DNA of 64,000 bases from Emergomyces orientalis (taxonomy: Eukaryota > Ascomycota > Eurotiomycetes > Onygenales > Ajellomycetaceae), in contig MOWL01000048.1 in NCBI GenBank assembly GCA_002110485.1, positions 434,001 through 498,000 of the forward strand, written 5' to 3'. Made by a program: the position numbers and the translations under genes. The notes under the pieces were generated by a model. The model ran no database searches. It was not told the origin of the DNA and was given only the letters and a program-made list of their open reading frames with translations. Positions 59,644-64,000 of the stretch are shown one piece after another; position 1 is the stretch's first letter; each line of letters begins with the position of its first letter.

Positions 59644-59669
59644 CCCCCCCACCCCCCCCCCCCCCCCCC
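59644..59669. repeat. C-rich tract with one interruption
   Basis: Seven C, one A, then about 18 C, directly followed by a G run. Confidence 0.8.
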
Positions 59670-60249
59670 GGGGGCCCATTTCCCAAATGCACACGCCGAT
59701 GTTGGCTTTTTCAAGCTTTTTTTACTTCTTCTTTTTAGATTTATATTATAACCCCCTAGTGAAGGATGTGTTTTGAAAAAGTGAGGGTAGGTGTGCATTA
59801 TCTATATGATTAATACTAGCATTCTCCTTACACCCGTGCCATTCATATATCTACCTACCTAGGCACCTAGACGTCTAGGTATCTACCTTTATAAATCATC
59901 ATCAGTAACAGCTGGAAAACATTGCAATGTACTTCCAAGGTTTGTATTCATTTTGCCCCAAGCAAACCTCGGGAAAAGTACATATTACCATTTTTTGGCG
60001 AGGCATGTCTTGGCACTCTATGGCTTATATAATCTCCAAGCGAATGCGCGCCAAGCCCCGAATCCGCGCTAGTCCGTTTGCAGCTAGCCGAGGATTTTCG
60101 ATCCCACAACGCCAAACATTCTTCAATCCAGCGACATCACCTCCCGTCAACCACCTATCACTCTCTCGACAACCCCTCCCCCCTTTTGCCGCCCTCCCTT
60201 CAAGCCAAGCGACGATATACCACTTCGTGCGCTGCATATATCGCCCATC

Positions 60250-61217
60250 ATGTGTACGTATGCCCCCCGATCTCTCCTGTCGTTGCGAGGTGAAGCCGTT
60301 GTAACTGCTTAGCTGACACCAACGTGAATTTTCACAGCGCTCGTGTCCGGCGAGAAGACGAACTTCCAGTTCATCCTTCGTCTTCTTAACACCAACGTCG
60401 ATGGCAAGCAGAAGATCATGTATGCCTTGACGAAGATCAAGGGTGTTGGTCGTCGTTATTCCAACTTGGTTTGCAAGAAGGCTGATGTCGATTTGAATAA
60501 GCGGTGGGTTTTTTTTTTCCCTTCCTTTTTCTTGTTTGATTTTTTCGTTGTGTGGTTTGGTGTTATGGGTTGGGATTGGAGGTTGGAAATGGAATGTTGG
60601 TTGGGATTGTGAATTGGGGTTGGGACTGGGATTGGGATTGGGATTGGGATATGAAAAATTTGATGTGGATGGGCTTGGGGTGGAGATGATGAAAACGGGG
60701 AAGAGAGGATCAAAAGTGTCGATACGAGACAACAAATTCGAGACGCTGCGTTGCGTTGCTCCACCAAGAGACATTTTTTTGCCAAACCTATCCATCCATC
60801 TCAATCCCGCCAGGAATTCCCCTATTGGAACCTAAACCAATATCCTATCCCCCTTTCCTACAAATCCCCAGACTCACACACATATATATAACTAACATGA
60901 ACAATCCCCCCCACAACAGCGCCGGAGAAATTACCTCCGAAGAACTCGAGCGCATCGTCACCATCATCCAGAACCCTACCCAATACAAGATCCCCACCTG
61001 GTTCCTCAACAGACAGCGCGATATCACCGACGGCAAGGACTCGCAGGTCCTCGCTAACCAGATGGAGTCCAAGCTGCGTGAGGATCTCGAGCGCCTGAAG
61101 AAGATCCGCGCCCATCGTGGTCTGCGTCATTACTGGGGTCTCAGAGTCCGTGGTCAGCATACCAAGACCACTGGTCGGAGAGGGCGGACTGTTGGTGTCA
61201 GCAAGAAGAAGGGTTAA
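60250..61217 (+). CDS. RPS18: 40S ribosomal protein S18 (uS13)
   Basis: Three exons, 60250-60253, 60338-60503 and 60920-61217, join in phase to 155 residues. Exon 1 holds only the ATG plus one base (ATGT|GTACGT), so the second codon is split; the spliced start reads MSLVSGEKTNFQF. Typical S18 sequence follows: ILRLLNTNVDGKQKIMYALT, IKGVGRRYSNLV, IPTWFLNRQRDITDGK, HRGLRHYWGLRVRGQHTKTT and a GRRGRTVGVSKKKG end. It is part of the 40S head and contacts tRNA and uL5. The second intron is long (416 bases) for this genome and carries a G-rich repeat. The identity is certain; the micro-exon start is strongly favoured because the frame at exon 2 has no upstream ATG in place. Confidence 0.96.
60621..60650 (+). 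repeat. (GGGATT)n repeat in RPS18 intron 2
   Basis: Four to five TGGGAT units in tandem, extending a wider G-rich stretch (60565-60650). On the RNA strand it can in principle form a G-quadruplex. Confidence 0.75.
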
Positions 61218-62489
61218 ACGGGGGGGTGTTTTGCTTTTCCTCTCTTTTATGCCCTTGTTTTTGTTTTGCCATTTTTTTTTTCTTTCCCTTTGTTGGTTTG
61301 GTTTGCGGTTGTGTGGGGAGAGAGGGGAATGCTTCGGGGACGGACAATTAAAATACTTTATGCATGTAATCCTGTATGTCTTTTATGCAGCTTGTTATGC
61401 TTGCTTAAACACTTACAGGATGATATGAAGATTTCAGTTTGAATGGGAACCAAAATACAAAATGAACTAAAATTAAAATTTTTTTTGTATGAATTCAATT
61501 CATGTGCTCTTTGCTCTTGGTCTTGTTGATTGGATTTTCATGTTCAATCATCTTCATCTTACATATCAGTGATCTTTCTCTCTTTTTTTCGCAGAGATAC
61601 AGATGTTTTTGTATTATTCAGCTTCTTTTTTCATGCTGAAATCAAGTGTAGTGATCACACAAGAGAACAAATATCAAAATAAGTTCAAAGAAAAGTTTGA
61701 CTGATAATCTACTGATTTTTTATCAGTTTCTGTATCTTTGATAGTTGTTTTCTTCACAACATATTTCTTGCTTCATTTCCACAATTCAAACACAGTGCAG
61801 AGATGAACAAAAAAAATTCAACACATTCAAAGAGTCAATATTATTATTAACTTACAAGTATGGCAAGAAATAAATATGAAAATATTTTACTGATAGCATT
61901 GATGAGGAATAAAAAGTGCATTGTCAATTCTATAAAACTCATGAGGCTCAATACATTCATCTAGCTCTACTGTATATATTATGACAACATCAATCTTGTA
62001 CTCTGTAGAATACATTATTAAATACAAACTTTCTGTAACAAGGATGCATCACTCTGAAGACAAGAATTGATTCATATTCATAATGTATATTTGTCTTATG
62101 CTATTTCCTCTAGTTATAATATATTTATCTAGGTTAGGCAGGAGACTGCATTGCCTCTTGTAAGTGTATGGCTGACTAGAAATTGGGAAATGATAATCAT
62201 GATCAAATGAAATACAAAAGTAGCGCTGGGTAATAAGAAAAAATGAAAATCATCATTTGCAAGTCAAACACAAATAACAAATAGATACCGCATAATAAAC
62301 CCCCATTAAAAACAATCAATAAGGCGTTTCCCAGAGGTGCCGTGGACACTCTGAAAGTATCAAGTAAAACATATCCTGTTAACAAAAATTTGCATACATC
62401 AGGCAATTTGGTCCCCAGTTCGAATAGTTTAGATCTAGCTGGCGTTATGAAAACGAATAGTGATAAGAAACATGCCGAATGGAGCTTGT
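61218..62489. other. spacer between RPS18 and carboxypeptidase Y, mostly CpG-free
   Basis: Holds the RPS18 3' UTR to about 61435, then the CpG-free block, then about 260 bases of ordinary sequence before the cpyA stop. Confidence 0.45.
61441..62222. repeat. CpG-free AT-rich block
   Basis: About 780 bases containing a single CpG (near 61590) by direct reading, against frequent CpA. Borders are sharp on both sides. No coding frame or transposase motif is readable. Probable decayed mobile element inserted between two housekeeping genes. Confidence 0.55.
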
Positions 62490-64000
62490 CTAAGAGGACG
62501 ACTTCGCGGACCATTCGCCCTTCAACCAGCGGTTGAAGAATTCTAAGCTTGCCTCGGGCTGGTCGAGCGGTACCATGTGTCCGCCACCGAAGAGGCGCAT
62601 GAAAGTGAAGTTACCGGTGGATTTTACCTCACCGATAACCTTACCCTTGCTTGCGTTGTCGACGATGGTCAAGTTCTTCATTTCAGCCGCGGCAAATTTG
62701 GCATGGTCGGGGTACTCGAGTGCCTCTGCCCAGGCTTTGTTGCCCAGCCAGTTGCAGATGAAATCGGCATCACCAGCATAAAGAAGGACAGGCATTTCAG
62801 CAATGAGCCCCGGAACGAGACGATGGAACGGTTGCATCCAGTCACCGCGGAAAAGGAAGTTACGGTTAATATCCATGTTGCAAGAATCGTAGGTGCTGAC
62901 TTCGGCGCCCAGTGCTTTCATCACCTCGGGCTGGTTCAAGTATTTGCTGATATCCTCCAGTTGGGTGTAGCAGAGGTTACCGCCTTCGCAGTCGGCCCGT
63001 ACATCATAGGGGTTGCGGCCGGTGCGCTGGTAGGGGCCGATGATTGCGTTGTTGCAGTAGATAGAAGCTGGAACGCAGGTCCAAGGGCTCTCGCTGTTGT
63101 AGCAAGCTTCGATCATGGAAAGACATCGGGGCAGAGCATTATCCATGGATTGGCAACTGGACGGATCCAACACCGCTGGGTACCCACCTTCACCACAGGC
63201 CATGGGTCTGTATAATGGGTACTGAGTGAGAGGATCAGTCAATCCATTTCCAATCAGAACGGACTTGAGGTTGATATTGCGTTTCTTATGAGACATGATC
63301 TCGGAAGCAAAGACGGGGATATAATGTCCCGCATACGATTCACCAGCAATATGGAAGTCTTGCTTGGCATACTGCGGGAATTTCTCGAAGAATAGAGTAA
63401 GAAGGGCATAAATATCTTTGCCAGCAGCATTTGTATCGCTAACGGAGCCACCACTGTAGGAGTACCCCACGTTCACTGGTTGATCGAGGAAAATAACGGA
63501 CGCGTTCGCGTTCCAGGAGTATGGGTTGTACTTCACTTTCAGGTCTTTTGTTATGGACGATGGGCCCAATTCTAGGAAGAGACCTGTGAGCGAACTGCAA
63601 CCAGGGCCTGTTCAGCGGGACATTATGGGTCAGTTTATTTATTTTCGTTTGTATAAATTATGAGGTGGGTACGTAGCATAACTCACCACCGTTGAGCCAG
63701 AGAACAACCGGATCATTCTCAGGGTCGTTGCGAGACTCGAAAAACCCTGTTCGTTTGGTTAGTCAACAGTTATTGAGGGGATTGGGTGGGTTTTGAGCGG
63801 AGGTGGTTTAAAAGCTATACAGTAGAAAAGATGTTTATCATTCTGGTTATCATCGAGATATCCACTGTACTGTTTGACGGTATCAACACCGAGTGCCTTT
63901 GGGTTAACAGCCTTGATTCTCAAGTCATAAGAGTCAAGTCTTTCATCGACTTTACGATGCTTCCCATCGTCATCCTCTACCCAGACGGACTGAAGGTCAG
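62490..64000 (-). CDS. cpyA: carboxypeptidase Y homologue, vacuolar serine carboxypeptidase (5' end outside window)
   Basis: Vacuolar serine carboxypeptidase (family S10) removing C-terminal residues from peptides. Visible exons on the minus strand: 64000-63821 (partial), 63746-63687 and 63607-62490, about 452 codons. Order of motifs: VKQYSGYLDDNQNDKHLFYW, NDPVVLWLNGGPGCSSLTG, the nucleophile in HIAGESYAGHYIPVFA, LLYAGDADFICNWLGNKAW with the catalytic Asp, and GGGHMVPLDQPEASLEFFNR with the catalytic His. The full enzyme is about 540 residues, so the signal peptide, propeptide and first exon lie beyond base 64000. Cys-rich middle part (MACGEGGYPAVLDPSSC, PWTCVPASIYC) matches the disulphide-linked insertion of CPY. 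Ends in GEWSAKSSS. Confidence 0.94.

Larger units (their letters stand above)
58868..60249. other. intergenic with long homopolymers; RPS18 promoter
   Basis: T31 (59030-59060), C17 (59146-59162) and a C-rich tract (59644-59669) lie in the 3' flank of the 56031 gene. The part from about 59850 to 60249 is the pyrimidine-rich promoter/leader of RPS18. A TACCTACCTAGGCACCTAG repeat-like stretch lies near 59852-59872. Confidence 0.4.

Noticed and set aside
60612..60652. Possible interstitial telomere repeat
   Set aside because: The unit is GGGATT with variants, not TTAGGG, and it lies in an intron of a housekeeping gene.
60025..60804. 259-codon open frame on the minus strand across RPS18
   Set aside because: It is antisense to a certain gene and its introns; the peptide is repetitive (Pro-Asn runs from the GGGATT repeat) and has no family signs.
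1..64000. CRISPR arrays, rRNA genes, bacterial-type operons, viral genes
   Set aside because: None seen; introns and gene spacing show eukaryotic nuclear DNA.

Overview
The window looks like nuclear DNA of a filamentous ascomycete. Genes carry short introns with GTAAGT/GTATGT-type donors, TAG/CAG acceptors and CTAAC-like branch points. Genes are unlinked in function, and intergenic spaces are long and AT-rich. The gene set and the CpG-depleted relics suggest Onygenales (a Coccidioides/Ajellomycetaceae-type fungus); the order is an inference from recall, not from a search.

Layout. 0.3-2.5 kb: four short tandem ORFs, each starting Met-Cys and sharing one Cys/His spacing; one has a stop codon. 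3.4-6.0 kb (-): ADE5,7-type purine enzyme, divergent from 7.3-9.9 kb (+): PET127-like mitochondrial protein. 10-14.7 kb: mostly empty, with exon-like fragments. 14.7-19.0 kb (+): large PH-leucine-rich-repeat protein, convergent with 20.9-22.4 kb (-): SUR1/CSG1-type sphingolipid mannosyltransferase. 25.8-27.3 kb (+): type 1 methionine aminopeptidase paralogue, complete except for one in-frame TAG, convergent with 28.4-30.0 kb (-): complete type 2 methionine aminopeptidase. 30.9-32.1 kb (-): J-domain protein. 35.3-37.0 kb (-): alpha-arrestin with a PPEY motif. 41.6-42.2 kb (-): RING-H2 protein.

43-54.7 kb is a decayed region. It holds CpG-free AT-rich blocks, a pseudogene of an unnamed fungal family (44.7-46.0 kb, -), an FHA-protein kinase pseudogene (46.8-48.5 kb, +), and one gene that still reads open, a GMC oxidoreductase of eight exons (49.2-51.5 kb, -). 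56.0-58.9 kb (+): conserved-looking protein of unknown function. 60.2-61.2 kb (+): ribosomal protein S18. A CpG-free block (61.4-62.2 kb) separates it from 62.5-64.0 kb (-): carboxypeptidase Y, cut by the window edge.

Most genes are housekeeping and do not form a pathway. The points that stand out are the paired MetAP1-like/MetAP2 genes (the arrangement recalls the self-resistance genes of the fumagillin cluster), the tandem Cys/His mini-protein family, and CpG-specific decay that leaves CpA intact. All exon joins below were made by reading splice sites and checking that phases add up; none is supported by transcript data.
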